A DNA stretch of 64,000 bases from Cytobacillus dafuensis (GCF_007995155.1 NZ_CP042593.1:4754001-4818000); one strand, 5' to 3'; shown: positions 33,609 through 43,868, counted from the stretch's first letter. A program made the numbers and translations. The notes: generated by a model not told the origin, from the sequence alone.

Positions 33609-36600
33609 TCATTCACTTAAAGGCATTTCAAAGATTTTCCGAATATCCTCTTCCGTTAGAGCAGGTCCGTTAGTATTTGAATCAATGATCTCTTCAATTA
33701 AATCTCGCTTTTTCTCTTGCAGCTCGTTCATTTTTTCTTCAATCGTCCCTCGTGCGACAAGCTTGATGACCTGGACAATCTTTGTTTGCCCAATACGGTG
33801 GGCACGGTCGGCCGCTTGCTCCTCCACTGCAGGATTCCACCAAAGGTCATACAGAATCACGGTGTCGGCGCCCGTTAGATTGAGTCCTGTTCCGCCTGCT
33901 TTCAAGGAGATGAGAAATAGATTGCGTTCGCCTGCATTAAATCGATTGGTGATTTTTACTCTTTCTTCTGAAGGTGTTTGGCCGTCTAAGTAGAAGAAAG
34001 GAAGCCTTTGATGCGCTAATTCTCTCCCGATGATTTGAAGCATTTTTGTAAACTGTGAAAAAATCAGTACCCTTCTGCCAGAATGCATGGATTCCTCGAT
34101 TATTTTCATCAGCTGTTCAAATTTCGCTGAGCTGCCTTTATAGCCATCTACAAATAGAGCGGGATGACAGCAAATCTGACGTAGCCGGGTCAACCCTGCA
34201 AGGATTCTTATGCGATTTTTCCGTATGGTTTCCTTGTCGAGATGCTTCAATGTTTCGTGCCGCAGCTTTGCCAAATAGGCAGCATACAGCTTTTTCTGCT
34301 CAGGAAGCAGCTCCACCGAATCGACCATCTCAATTTTTTCAGGAAGCTCCGCTAGGACATCTTCTTTTAATCTCCGAAGTAAAAACGGACGAATCCTTTT
34401 TGAAATGGTCCCCCTTGTAAGATGGCTGTATTCCTTTAACCCCATGAATAACTCAGGAAACACAACGTGAAAAATGGACCACAGTTCCTCCAACGAATTT
34501 TCTACTGGTGTGCCAGTAAGAGCAAAGCGATGATCAGCCTGAATCCTCTTTACCGCTCTTGCGGTTTGTGTAATAGGATTTTTAAAGGCCTGTGCTTCAT
34601 CAAAAAACACGGTGTGAAAAATTTGTTTTTCATACCACTTGATATCCCTTCGTAACAACGGATAGGATGTAATGACGACGTCTATATCCGAAACATTCTT
34701 TTGTAGATTCACTCTCTCTGTTTTATGGCCATCGATCACAACAGCTTGTACATCTGGGGCAAACTTCATGAATTCACTAAGCCAGTTATAGATCAAGGAG
34801 GATGGACAAGCAATCAGGACAGGCTGCTTCTTTTTTCGAATATTAGATAGCTCTGATAGAATAAATGTAATGCTCTGCAGCGTTTTTCCAAGTCCCATAT
34901 CGTCTGCGAGAATGCCTCCGAATTGAAAGCTTGCGAGTGTCTTCATCCATTTATAGCCATGTTTTTGATAGTCGCGCAATATCGGTTCTACACTCTTTGG
35001 CACTTCGATTTTTAAGCTGTCTGGATTGAGGATATTTTCCAAGAACTGATGAAATGATTCTTCTAATGTAAATACACTGCTTTCGTCGGCAGAATCAAGA
35101 AGGCGAAGTCCCTGAACAATCGGCATATTCAAGCCGCTTTCTAAATCCTCATTCTGAGTCGGAATGGCATGAAGGAAACGTTGAATTTCTTCAAATTCTC
35201 TTGCCTCCAGCGAGAGCAGTGAACCGTCCCGCAGCCGATAATATTTCCGTTTTTCCTCAAGAGCCATTAAAACTTCACGTATCTGCTTCTCAGGAATGCC
35301 ATCCATTTCAAATTTGAATTCCAGCCAATTCGTCCGTTCCTTCTTGACCTTCACGCGAATCTGAGGACGGGTATTCTCTCGAAAAATTCGATTTCTTACT
35401 GCTGTCGTTGCATAGATTTGTACAAGCTTCTGCAGCTTTGGAACAACATGGTACAAAAACTCATACTCCAGTTCTTCATTATGCAAAAAATAGCCGCCCT
35501 CTGTTTTAGCAAATGAGCTATCCTCCATAAGCTGCAGGATTGTATTCTCCTTTGCTTCATCCCTTATTAACGCTGCTTCTTTCTGGATATTCCGGTCCTC
35601 TAGTGGATTTATGACAATATTTTCATAGTGAAACTCCAATCCAGCAAGCAGGCGATTTTTTACACGGTCCAAATATAGCTTGACTATCAGCGGAATCTGC
35701 ATAAGCTGATTCGTTATAGATGGAGAGATTTGGACTTCGCCAAGTCTCCTCAAACCTGGTACCACTTTTTCCATAAAAAATTCGAGTTGCTCCTTGAGGA
35801 TCGGAATTTGATTCGTTCCGGAAAGCTCTAGCATTTGCTTTAGTTCCGATAGACGCACGCAGTCCTCCTTTTCTAGCCGGATTAATTTCCCCCTAGATAA
35901 AACAGACTGATAGGAATTCAATACGAGTAATCGATGAAGTCCATTAATTTTTAGTTGATAATTGCCTCTCTCCGTCTTTGTAAAAGAAAAATGTAAAGGA
36001 GGCAATTCTTCCGATAAGAGAATCCCTTCATATGTTTCTCCGTCATATTCTAGCTTTACCAATGGGGCTTTTACTAGCAACGGCAAGAGCCTTTCCCAGG
36101 AAGAAGGTGGAATGAGCAGCATACGATTACTGCAGTCGAATTGATCCTGGAGTGAGTCAACAAACACTTCCTCATCATGAACGACTTGGATGAGCTGCTG
36201 AATAACAGCATCGGTTTCCATTTGAAAGCAGTGAAGGCTTGAATCGTAAGTTAGTGATTGGGAGATTAAGCTCGGATTTCCTCCTTTTATTTGCTCAAGG
36301 AAATCACGGATAGGCTGCACATGGGTCGAACCAATCTTCATTTCAATCCCGAACATGAATTGCCCTTTTCCAATCGAGACGGGTTTACACGTAAATTCCA
36401 CATCAAGCACTTTCCTGTTTTCAAAATGATGCTGATGACTGCTTGAACGGATAGGCTGATGATTGAAAAGAGACAGAAGCCCTTCTGTCAACGCTTGATT
36501 TGTTGTAGAGTCAGACGAAAATTCTCTTTGAACTATAGGAGCTGTATCTTGTTGTTGATGCTCATAAATCGCCAGTAAAGCGGCGGCAATATGCTGACAA

Positions 36601-36833
36601 TCCGTTTTAACAGAGGCGAGCGTAGGACAGCTGCAAGCAGTAAGGAGACTGCCGTTCTCATCCTTTTCAATTGTGACATAAAAAGCTTCCATTCCTCTAA
36701 CTGTCGCCTCACACCGGGCAGGACTGTAATATTCTAATATAACTTTATTAGCGCGATAAAAAGAGTCCCCTCTTTTGAAGGAGACTGTGCCACACATTTC
36801 TTTAATGATTTTATGATTTATTTCAGCATTCAA
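33609..36833 (-). CDS. SWIM-domain SNF2-family helicase (YwqA-like)
   Basis: This 1074-residue DNA-dependent ATPase remodels or translocates on DNA, presumably in repair or transcription restart. The N-terminus has a SWIM zinc motif, CSCPTLASVKTDCQH (about 65-80). The C-terminal half has the SNF2 motor: motif I DDMGLGKTLQ (near 645), motif II DEAQ (near 745), motif III LTGTPVENS, and late motifs including GGTGLNLTGAD and AHRIGQTK. The long middle region is the SNF2-associated bacterial domain. It starts at TTG after AAGGAG. B. subtilis YwqA has the same design. Confidence 0.93.
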   Translation of the reverse strand: MNAEINHKIIKEMCGTVSFKRGDSFYRANKVILEYYSPARCEATVRGMEAFYVTIEKDENGSLLTACSCPTLASVKTDCQHIAAALLAIYEHQQQDTAPIVQREFSSDSTTNQALTEGLLSLFNHQPIRSSSHQHHFENRKVLDVEFTCKPVSIGKGQFMFGIEMKIGSTHVQPIRDFLEQIKGGNPSLISQSLTYDSSLHCFQMETDAVIQQLIQVVHDEEVFVDSLQDQFDCSNRMLLIPPSSWERLLPLLVKAPLVKLEYDGETYEGILLSEELPPLHFSFTKTERGNYQLKINGLHRLLVLNSYQSVLSRGKLIRLEKEDCVRLSELKQMLELSGTNQIPILKEQLEFFMEKVVPGLRRLGEVQISPSITNQLMQIPLIVKLYLDRVKNRLLAGLEFHYENIVINPLEDRNIQKEAALIRDEAKENTILQLMEDSSFAKTEGGYFLHNEELEYEFLYHVVPKLQKLVQIYATTAVRNRIFRENTRPQIRVKVKKERTNWLEFKFEMDGIPEKQIREVLMALEEKRKYYRLRDGSLLSLEAREFEEIQRFLHAIPTQNEDLESGLNMPIVQGLRLLDSADESSVFTLEESFHQFLENILNPDSLKIEVPKSVEPILRDYQKHGYKWMKTLASFQFGGILADDMGLGKTLQSITFILSELSNIRKKKQPVLIACPSSLIYNWLSEFMKFAPDVQAVVIDGHKTERVNLQKNVSDIDVVITSYPLLRRDIKWYEKQIFHTVFFDEAQAFKNPITQTARAVKRIQADHRFALTGTPVENSLEELWSIFHVVFPELFMGLKEYSHLTRGTISKRIRPFLLRRLKEDVLAELPEKIEMVDSVELLPEQKKLYAAYLAKLRHETLKHLDKETIRKNRIRILAGLTRLRQICCHPALFVDGYKGSSAKFEQLMKIIEESMHSGRRVLIFSQFTKMLQIIGRELAHQRLPFFYLDGQTPSEERVKITNRFNAGERNLFLISLKAGGTGLNLTGADTVILYDLWWNPAVEEQAADRAHRIGQTKIVQVIKLVARGTIEEKMNELQEKKRDLIEEIIDSNTNGPALTEEDIRKIFEMPLSE

Positions 36834-36994
36834 TGGACTAGCTCCTTCCTAGGGACATCTCCCTTGTGCTTAGGAAAAAATGAATTAGTATGACTGTCCG
36901 TTAATCTGCAATAAATATTGTTATCACGATTGTATCATACACGCAAATGGCTTTTCACTCATCAGGGATGGGGTTTTCACTCCTAACTAATTTA

Positions 36995-37213
36995 ATAATG
37001 TGAAACTTCCATCAGTGGGGGGGTTCTTTCATCCCCACTGATGGTTAGTTGCGGCCCACAGGAAGTGGGTCACGCAGACGTTGCCACACGATGTGGCGCT
37101 TTTAGTCTGTGTTCATTTTACGGAACTTTACGGGCAGTTGATCCCCACTTAGGTTTCTTTGATTCTCTCGCAAACTTGAAGTAGGGTCTTACTGCCCGTT
37201 AATCTGCGATAAA
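36995..37213 (-). repeat. Family A interspersed repeat, copy 4 (diverged core)
   Basis: Reverse-oriented 219-bp copy. The end hairpins match the family, but the core differs: GCCACACGATGTGGC and CCCACAGGAAGTGGG replace the usual GGACACGATGTCC and CCACAGGACGTGG. Stems are retained with different bases, as a structured RNA would allow. The right edge is ATAAT instead of ATAAA. The rest of 36.84-37.29 kb has no other feature. Confidence 0.88.
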
Positions 37214-37313
37214 GCAGAAAATTAGTTATAAGAAGATTAGAGGATTATTATATATTCATGAAGAAAATCTAATAAACTATATTTATAAAATGATTATGAA
37301 GGAGATGATGACT

Positions 37314-37991
37314 TTGAAAAAATATGTACTGCCATTGCTCATTTTGATTATGGGCTTACTTTATATTTTTATTATTCCGTCTGAGCCGGTTTCCATTAAG
37401 ATCCTTTTTAAGTTAATCCCGATGTGGTTAATTATCTTCTATGCATTCCGACAATTTCCCACTCAAGCAAAGAGTACTCATTGGATTCTATTTTTAGGCT
37501 TGATATTCTGTATGTTTGGCGACTTCTTGATTCAGTGGTGGTTTGTCTATGGTTTAGCTGCTTTTCTTATTGGTCACCTCTTTTATTTGACTGGATTTTT
37601 CAAGAACTGGAGCTTTTCTATCATTCGGTTTGCAATGATTATACCAATCGCTGTTTACGCGTTTATTTTTAGTAAAAGATTGTTAGCCTCAATCATTCAA
37701 GATGGTAATAGCGAATTATTTTTTCCTGTCCTTGCTTATGTGATCATTATTTCTTTAATGGCTTGGTCTGCTATTATGACTGGTGATAAATGGGCCATGA
37801 TAGGCAGTATTTTGTTTGTAATATCTGATTCCATATTATCATGGAACATGTTCGTATCCGATATTCCGTACTCAAATGCACTTATTATGTCCACATATTA
37901 CACGGCTCAGTTTTTTATCGCCTCTAGCATTCGAACACTTTCGAGCAAAGACACACTATCTTCTACTAAATATGGAGTAGTTAAAAGCTGA
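37314..37991 (+). CDS. YhhN-family membrane protein (lysoplasmalogenase-like)
   Basis: This membrane protein of about 225 residues has seven or eight hydrophobic segments, with conserved MFGDFLIQWW and SDSILSWNMF acidic motifs that in YhhN/TMEM86 proteins line the active site. The family hydrolyses the vinyl-ether bond of lysoplasmalogens, though a role in a bacillus without plasmalogens is uncertain. TTG at 37314 is preferred, since AAGGAG ends 9 bases before it; ATG codons at 37290-37308 overlap or crowd that site. Confidence 0.75.
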   Translation: MKKYVLPLLILIMGLLYIFIIPSEPVSIKILFKLIPMWLIIFYAFRQFPTQAKSTHWILFLGLIFCMFGDFLIQWWFVYGLAAFLIGHLFYLTGFFKNWSFSIIRFAMIIPIAVYAFIFSKRLLASIIQDGNSELFFPVLAYVIIISLMAWSAIMTGDKWAMIGSILFVISDSILSWNMFVSDIPYSNALIMSTYYTAQFFIASSIRTLSSKDTLSSTKYGVVKS

Positions 37992-38036
37992 TAAACAAAG
38001 AGGGCCATTTTTACTCCCGTCTATACGAAAAATAAC

Positions 38037-38070
38037 TAGAGGCAGGTTCCTAAGGATACCTGCCTCTTTT
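38037..38070. terminator. Bidirectional terminator between convergent genes
   Basis: AGAGGCAGG (38038-38046) pairs with CCTGCCTCT (38059-38067), followed by T residues on the plus strand. Confidence 0.85.
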
Positions 38071-39057
38071 CTACTTTTTTCCCTGCTGGGCAGCGATTAG
38101 CTTTAATACTTCGTCTTTTCCAGGTGCAGCTTGAATGGCTCCTTTAACTGTAGCAGTCAAAGCCCCACTAGCATTGGCAAAGGTAAGTAAGCGCTGATGA
38201 TTTTCTTTGATCTTTTGACATAGATTATGGATTGTTATATTAAGTGACAGTAATTCTGATAAAAATCCACCGATAAAGGCATCGCCTGCACCTGTTGTAT
38301 CCGCAACACTTACTGTAAATCCTTTATCTTCATATTTTTCGCCGTTTTTGAAGAAAATAATGGCCCCCTCACTCCCCTTTGTATAGATAACGATTTTGAC
38401 ATGGCCAACAAAAAGAGATTGGATGGCTTCATTTTCATTCTCGATTTCTGTTATGAAGGTTAATTCAGCATCAGACACTTTCACAATATCAGCTAGTGGC
38501 AAGAATTGGTGTATGGCTAGTCTGCAACTTTCTGCATCGGGCCATAAAGGAAGCCGCACATTCGGATCGAAGCTTACGATTCCACCTATGTTCCGAAAAT
38601 CATCAATTACTTTTTTATGGGTGTGTTTCATTGGACTTTCAATTAAATCCACTGAGCAAAAATGAAGAAAATCCCCTTCCTGAAACGACTTTGAACTCAC
38701 CTCATCCGCTGAAAGCAACAAATCGGCAGCATTTTTTCGATAAAAATGAAAGGTTCTTTCTCCAAATTGATCGACAGAAACAAAGGCTAAACCCGTTTCA
38801 CCCTCATCACTTCGGATAATTTGCGAAGTGTCTACATTGCTTTCTTTAAGCACATCGATTAAATAATCCCCAAAATGATCATTCGCTATTTTTGTCAGCA
38901 TCACCGATTTGCCGCCATATTTTGCAATCGCAATGGCGACATTCATCGGCGCTCCGCCAGCCACACGCTCAAAACCATCCACTTCTTTCAATGATTTTCC
39001 CTTTTGAACAGGGATGAAATCGATTAATGCTTCTCCTATGCAAAAAGCCCTTTTCAA
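38071..39057 (-). CDS. PfkB-family carbohydrate kinase, probable fructokinase
   Basis: This kinase of about 328 residues begins AFCIGEALIDFIP and has the ribokinase fold. PfkB signature 1 is GGAPMNVAIAIAKYGG (about 35-50); signature 2 with the catalytic aspartate is DTTGAGDAFIGGFLSEL (about 243-259). The overall pattern matches fructokinases, which make fructose-6-phosphate, but other hexoses are possible. TTG at 39057 after GAGGTGA is preferred; the frame continues upstream into the intergenic region. No sugar transporter or hydrolase lies beside it. Confidence 0.85.
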   Translation of the reverse strand: MKRAFCIGEALIDFIPVQKGKSLKEVDGFERVAGGAPMNVAIAIAKYGGKSVMLTKIANDHFGDYLIDVLKESNVDTSQIIRSDEGETGLAFVSVDQFGERTFHFYRKNAADLLLSADEVSSKSFQEGDFLHFCSVDLIESPMKHTHKKVIDDFRNIGGIVSFDPNVRLPLWPDAESCRLAIHQFLPLADIVKVSDAELTFITEIENENEAIQSLFVGHVKIVIYTKGSEGAIIFFKNGEKYEDKGFTVSVADTTGAGDAFIGGFLSELLSLNITIHNLCQKIKENHQRLLTFANASGALTATVKGAIQAAPGKDEVLKLIAAQQGKK

Positions 39058-39185
39058 TGCGTTCACCTCAAATCTTGGAACAAGTATCTTCATATATTGC
39101 CAATATATCAAAATAGAGATCTTCAGCATTCACATTCCGAAAACCAATCTATATCCTTTTTAATACCAATTTGAAGAATATTCCT

Positions 39186-40214
39186 TTACATATGCCGATT
39201 CACGGTATTGTTTTTATCCGAAGGAATTCTAGCTTTTCGAAAGCCCTGATACGTATCTAATGCAGCAAAGAAAACGAATATGATCATGACACCCAACATA
39301 ATCTTGCTTTTCAGGTCGAATGAGAAACTAAATAATTCATTCAAATATTCAATAAATGTTGGATTCAGCAAATTTGTATCGCTGAACATGACAATGATAG
39401 CAATGGACGAAACGATATGAACAATCGCATTGAGCCATGCGACCCTTATTGTCCATTGTGCAGTGATCCATTTATAAATGGTTAAGGCTACTTCTATGCC
39501 GATTACGATGACAACGATTGGCCAATAGGAAAGCAAGACCTCATGGTTAAAGGTTGGAGCGATAAATTCAAGACCACGCTCCCCTTTTTCATAAATCCCT
39601 AGTAATTTGGCTGCATTAAAATAAACAGTTGCCCATATCGCTGTCCATAATAATCCTCCAAATACATCCATCTTTGAAATGGCCTTTTCCTTAGGAATAT
39701 AAGGAATATGCTTTAAATCTTCTGGAGTCCATTCCTTAAAACGAGCTGTTATAGGTACTGTTATTTTCCCATGATCGGTACGTTCCAATATAGCGAAGAC
39801 CAGTGTTAGCCAGAAAAACACCTGTATACCCGTACTGAAAACATTCAATATTCCTTCCCCTAAAAAGGAAAGCAAGACTTCTAAAAGCACTTGATCACCG
39901 TTATATGACAAAATGCTATCGACCACTAAGGGGATCGTGGAAATGGCAATCGCTATTGGCAAAATCATTTTTAACAGACTGATATATATTTCATAATAAC
40001 AGGGTCCAATTAAATGCATTGGTCGATCTGAATAGCCACTAGCAAGAACTGCTGGATTGCCAAGCTTCGATAGCACTGCCTTTACGTCTTGATCCGAATA
40101 ATCCTTAGGAAGCATATCCTCAATAGTCGAACGCAGCTCAAGCGCAATATCTTCACGATTTTTTTCGGGAAGTCTCCGTGTTACTTCCTGAATATAAAGC
40201 TCAATCAGATTCAT
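39186..40214 (-). CDS. HAAS-domain membrane protein
   Basis: This 342-residue protein begins with the HAAS helical domain (LYIQEVTRRLPEKNREDIALELRSTIEDML, residues 5-34; LSKLGNPAVLASGY, 48-61) that is typically found with PadR regulators. About six to eight membrane segments follow. It lies 1 bp downstream of the PadR gene and has its own AAAAGGAGAG site. Proteins of this group are thought to sense or maintain the cell envelope; the precise role is unknown. Confidence 0.85.
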   Translation of the reverse strand: MNLIELYIQEVTRRLPEKNREDIALELRSTIEDMLPKDYSDQDVKAVLSKLGNPAVLASGYSDRPMHLIGPCYYEIYISLLKMILPIAIAISTIPLVVDSILSYNGDQVLLEVLLSFLGEGILNVFSTGIQVFFWLTLVFAILERTDHGKITVPITARFKEWTPEDLKHIPYIPKEKAISKMDVFGGLLWTAIWATVYFNAAKLLGIYEKGERGLEFIAPTFNHEVLLSYWPIVVIVIGIEVALTIYKWITAQWTIRVAWLNAIVHIVSSIAIIVMFSDTNLLNPTFIEYLNELFSFSFDLKSKIMLGVMIIFVFFAALDTYQGFRKARIPSDKNNTVNRHM

Positions 40215-40215
40215 T

Positions 40216-40548
40216 TCATTCCTCTCCTTTTAATAAATTGTATAGCTCCTCAGATGTCTTTTCCCATTCCTTCTTCAATTGGTGGAAAATCTTAATTCCA
40301 TATTCGCTTAATACATAATACCTGCGTGGTCTGCTCTCAGAAGTATCCCAGCTGCTCGTCACTAACTCTTGTTTTTCCAAACGGCGAAGCAATGGATATA
40401 GGGTACTCTGGTCAATCGAAATCCCACTCTTCTCCAATAACTGGACAAGAGAATATCCATATTGAGGTGTCTGTAACTGACTTAAAACAGCCAAAGTCAA
40501 AGTCCCTCTTCTTAATTCCGTCGTTAACGAATTCAGCAAAGCATCCAT
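40216..40548 (-). CDS. PadR-family transcriptional regulator
   Basis: This 110-residue winged-helix regulator has the characteristic RGTLTLAVLSQLQTPQYGYSLVQLL start and LYPLLRRLEKQELVTSSW recognition/wing segment. It is the first gene of a two-gene operon with the HAAS membrane protein, a standard pairing. GAGGTGACGAG precedes the ATG. An imperfect inverted repeat at 40583-40607 is a likely operator. Confidence 0.92.
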   Translation of the reverse strand: MDALLNSLTTELRRGTLTLAVLSQLQTPQYGYSLVQLLEKSGISIDQSTLYPLLRRLEKQELVTSSWDTSESRPRRYYVLSEYGIKIFHQLKKEWEKTSEELYNLLKGEE

Positions 40549-40582
40549 CTCGTCACCTCATCATCCATTTTTGCTATGTGTC

Positions 40583-40607
40583 ATACAGTATAATCTATAC
40601 TATGTAT
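40583..40607. promoter_or_regulatory. Candidate PadR operator
   Basis: ATACAGTATA (40583-40592) and TATACTATGTAT (40596-40607) form an imperfect inverted repeat about 35 bp before the PadR start. The rest of the 377-bp gap to nupC holds only a small CCACT/AGTGG hairpin. Confidence 0.5.
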
Positions 40608-40925
40608 CGTACACTATTATTGTTCCAACAACAATAAAATTTTTATAATATTAGGAAATTATCATTATACAAAAAACTTTCAAATGCCTTTCAATCTTAG
40701 AATAATTAACTTACATGAGTTTCTTTTCTAGAGGGAAACCTAATCCTAGAAGCATTACTATCCATTAAACTGGTAACAAGATACTAGCTAGTAATCTGAT
40801 GTGAAACCACTATCTCAACAGTGGCATTATTAAAAAAATTAAGCATGTGAATAATTTAATGGTAATATAAAAAAATATTTATAAAGACTGTTATAGAATC
40901 CAACTTAGATAAGGAAGATACTGTT

Positions 40926-42107
40926 TTGAAATTAATTTTATTTTTAGCAGCATTAATCATTATTTTTTTACTGGCTTATATCGCGAGTAATAATAGAAAG
41001 GGCATCAAGTTTAAGCCCATTTTGATCATGCTTGTCTTGCAGCTCGGACTAGCCTTTCTTCTTCTTAATACAGAAGCAGGTCTTTTCGTCATTCAAGGGA
41101 TATCTAACTTGTTTACGCATCTATTGGCATACGCAGGAGAAGGAATCAATTTTGTATTCGGTGGCATCGCCAATGAAGGAACAATGCCTTTTTTCTTAAC
41201 CGTATTAATGCCCATTGTATTTATTTCTGCTTTAATTGGGATTGCACAATATTTGAGAGTCCTTCCCTTTATCATTCATTATCTTGGTCTCGTATTAAGT
41301 AAGGTGAATGGTCTTGGAAAACTTGAGTCTTTTAATGGTGTTGCATCAGCTATCTTTGGACAATCAGAGGTATTTATTTCTGTTAAGAAACAGCTCCCTT
41401 CAATCCCTGAACATCGCCTTTATACATTGTGCACATCTGCCATGTCAACGGTTTCAGCTTCAATATTAGGTGCCTATATGACGATGATTGAACCGAAATA
41501 TGTCATTACGGCACTTGTGTTAAATTTATTCGGCGGATTCATAATTGCAAATATTATCAACCCATATAAAGTATCCGAAGAAGAGGATATTTTTGAAGTT
41601 CAAGCAGAAGAAAAGCAATCATTTTTTGAAATGCTGGGGGAATATATTTTAGATGGTTTTAAAGTGGCAATTATCGTTGGTGCCATGTTAATCGGGTTTG
41701 TTGCCCTCATAACCATGATTAATGCAGTGTTTGAAGCGATTTTCGGAATCAGCTTCCAAGTAGCCCTTGGCTATCTTTTTGCACCACTTGCCTTTATTAT
41801 AGGAGTTCCGGCTAATGAAGTGGTGGAGTCCGGAACAATCATGGCAACAAAATTATTATCAAACGAATTTGTCGCTATGATGGATTTAGGAAAAATTGCT
41901 GACTCTTTATCAAGCAGAACCGTTGGGATTATTTCAGTGTTCCTTGTTTCCTTCGCGAACTTTTCATCCATCGGTATCATTACAGGAGCAGTAAAAGCCT
42001 TGAATGAAAAGAAAGGAAATCAAGTAGCTAGGTTTGGTCTTAAATTGCTTTATGGAGCAACACTCGTAAGCTTACTGGCTGCGGCGATTACTGGTATCAT
42101 GCTTTGA
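40926..42107 (+). CDS. Concentrative nucleoside transporter (NupC family)
   Basis: This 393-residue membrane protein imports nucleosides with protons or sodium. It has the CNT layout: N-terminal segments, then the conserved [19 protein letters not shown] (about 138-156) and [17 protein letters not shown] repeats, and later [18 protein letters not shown]. It starts at TTG after AAGGAAGA. A nucleobase permease follows after a terminator, so the region handles purine or pyrimidine uptake. B. subtilis NupC/NupG/YutK are the nearest kind. Confidence 0.92.
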   Translation: MKLILFLAALIIIFLLAYIASNNRKGIKFKPILIMLVLQLGLAFLLLNTEAGLFVIQGISNLFTHLLAYAGEGINFVFGGIANEGTMPFFLTVLMPIVFISALIGIAQYLRVLPFIIHYLGLVLSKVNGLGKLESFNGVASAIFGQSEVFISVKKQLPSIPEHRLYTLCTSAMSTVSASILGAYMTMIEPKYVITALVLNLFGGFIIANIINPYKVSEEEDIFEVQAEEKQSFFEMLGEYILDGFKVAIIVGAMLIGFVALITMINAVFEAIFGISFQVALGYLFAPLAFIIGVPANEVVESGTIMATKLLSNEFVAMMDLGKIADSLSSRTVGIISVFLVSFANFSSIGIITGAVKALNEKKGNQVARFGLKLLYGATLVSLLAAAITGIML

Positions 42108-42192
42108 TTCTCAATTCATCAATAAGTGAGAAAATTTTTCTTTATCATCGACCGTAATAAAGATTTTAGTTATTTGGAAATTTAATTCAAGG

Positions 42193-42238
42193 AGAGCCAT
42201 TAAATCTATTCCCAAAAATAGGTTAGTGGCTCTTTTTT
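42193..42238 (+). terminator. Terminator of the nucleoside transporter gene
   Basis: AGAGCCA (42193-42199) pairs with TGGCTCT (42227-42233), with an inner CTATT/AATAG stem, followed by T residues. Confidence 0.85.
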
Positions 42239-42247
42239 GTAGCATTC

Positions 42248-42275
42248 TTGTCTTCCCCATTTTCTGTGTTATAAT
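42248..42275 (+). promoter_or_regulatory. SigA-type promoter of the NCS2 permease gene
   Basis: TTGTCT (42248-42253), 16-base spacer, TATAAT (42270-42275). No purine riboswitch aptamer could be found in the roughly 75-base leader. Confidence 0.6.
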
Positions 42276-42353
42276 ATTCCCGGCATAAGTTGAATTGAAA
42301 TATTATTTACTTCATGCGGGTGGGAGAGGGCAACATGAAAGTGTGATTACAAT

Positions 42354-43643
42354 ATGAAAGGAGTTTTCAAGCTTAAGCAGCACGAAACAACGATAAAAAA
42401 GGAAGTTTTAGCAGGATTTACGTCATTCTTTTCCATTGTCTATATTATTGCCGTAAATGGAAATATTCTAAAGGATGCAGGAATACCGCTTGAAGCTGGT
42501 ATCATTGCCACTGTACTTTCTTCACTAATTGGTTGTTTATTGGCAGCATTTATTGCAAATGCACCATTGATCATTGTTCCCGGAATGGGAATCAACGCCT
42601 TATTTACCTATACGATTGTAGGTTCATTAGGGTTAAATTATATGGAAGCTTTAGGAGCAGTTGTCGTATCAGGCATTCTCTTTGTCATTGTGGCCTTTAC
42701 AAAATTATCCACGATTATATCAAAAGCCATTCCGCATTCGTTAAAGGAATCGATTACAGTTGGAATTGGCTTATTTATTGCGTTTATTGGCTTGCAAAAG
42801 AGTGGAATTATTGTTGGAAACTCGACAAGCTTTGTGGCGCTTGGTGACTTGTCTACGCCGATTGTCCTAGCTTCGATTATTAATTTAATCCTAACGCTAT
42901 TTTTGTTTTTGAAGAAAGTACCAGGAAATTTTTTAATCAGTATCATTTTAGGTACGATCGTATCCTATTTCTTTGGAATTGTTCATTTTTCGGCAATGGA
43001 TACTAGCTTTATTTCCTTTGAGGATTATAAAAATGTCTTTCTTAGTGCAGACTTCGGAAAATTAGCGACCATTCCGTTTTGGACAGCTGCCTTTTCACTC
43101 GTTTTAGTGCTTGTTTTTGAGAATATCGGCATCCTTCATTCCCAAGTGAATGGAATGCTGCAGCAGCCTGAAAAAAATGAGAAAGCACTAAAAGCCGTTT
43201 CTATTTCTACAGTCGTTTGCGGATTTTTAGGTACAAGTCCTCCTGTTTCAACGGTAGAAACAGCGGCAGGTATTACAGCAGGCGGAAGAACAGGGTTAAC
43301 CTCTATTGTCACAGGGTTATTATTTCTATCATCTCTATTCTTCATGCCCTTTATTAAACTAGTACCGGATTCTGCAATTGCTCCGATCCTCATTATTATC
43401 GGAGGATTGATGCTGACAAATGTAGTAAATATTGATTTCACTGATTTTACAGAAGCATTTCCGGCTTTTCTTGTTATTATTATGATTCCGTTAACCTATA
43501 GCATTGTGGATGGAATTGCATTCGGATTCATCGCTTACCCGCTGTTGAAAATTTTTACAAATAAACAAAAACAGCTTTCTCTATCAATCTTTATTATTTC
43601 TATCCTGTTCTTAACCAATTTCCTTCTGCATGCAGTCGGATAA
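42354..43643 (+). CDS. NCS2-family nucleobase permease (PbuG/PbuO-like)
   Basis: This 429-residue transporter imports purine bases with protons. The AzgA-type pattern is visible: LKQHETTIKKEVLAGFTSFFSIVYIIAVN at the N-terminus, VPGMGINALFTY near 65-76, and GTSPPVSTVETAAGITAGGRTGLTS near 294-318. These match the hypoxanthine/guanine/adenine subgroup. The ribosome site is weak; a GGGAGAGGG lies further upstream before a three-codon ATG-TGA frame. The stop codon lies inside the edge of family A copy 5. Confidence 0.9.
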   Translation: MKGVFKLKQHETTIKKEVLAGFTSFFSIVYIIAVNGNILKDAGIPLEAGIIATVLSSLIGCLLAAFIANAPLIIVPGMGINALFTYTIVGSLGLNYMEALGAVVVSGILFVIVAFTKLSTIISKAIPHSLKESITVGIGLFIAFIGLQKSGIIVGNSTSFVALGDLSTPIVLASIINLILTLFLFLKKVPGNFLISIILGTIVSYFFGIVHFSAMDTSFISFEDYKNVFLSADFGKLATIPFWTAAFSLVLVLVFENIGILHSQVNGMLQQPEKNEKALKAVSISTVVCGFLGTSPPVSTVETAAGITAGGRTGLTSIVTGLLFLSSLFFMPFIKLVPDSAIAPILIIIGGLMLTNVVNIDFTDFTEAFPAFLVIIMIPLTYSIVDGIAFGFIAYPLLKIFTNKQKQLSLSIFIISILFLTNFLLHAVG

Positions 43644-43857
43644 AGTGAAACTTCCATCAGTGGGGGTTTTCTTTCATCCCCCACTGATGGTTAGTTGAAC
43701 CAATCACGCTCAAAACGCCACGTCCTGTGGCTTTCGCCTGACTAGGACATCGTGTCCGTCGTCGGGCCTTTACGGGCAGTTGATCCCCCACTTAGGTTTC
43801 TTTGATTCTCTCGCAACCTTGAAGTGGGGGTCTTACTGACCGTTAATCTGCGATAAA
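43640..43857 (-). repeat. Family A interspersed repeat, copy 5 (full length)
   Basis: Reverse-oriented 218-bp copy bounded by ATAAA at 43640-43644 and 43853-43857. The first ATAAA contains the TAA stop codon (43641-43643) of the permease gene. The core matches copies 2, 3 and 6. Confidence 0.92.
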
Positions 43858-43868
43858 TGGTAAGGCAC

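Noticed and set aside
41093..41980. Minus-strand frames inside transporter genes
   Set aside because: They are antisense shadows of the long transmembrane coding region without translation signals.
42276..42353. Purine riboswitch before the NCS2 permease
   Set aside because: The leader is too short and lacks the conserved purine-aptamer loops. Only a promoter is supported.
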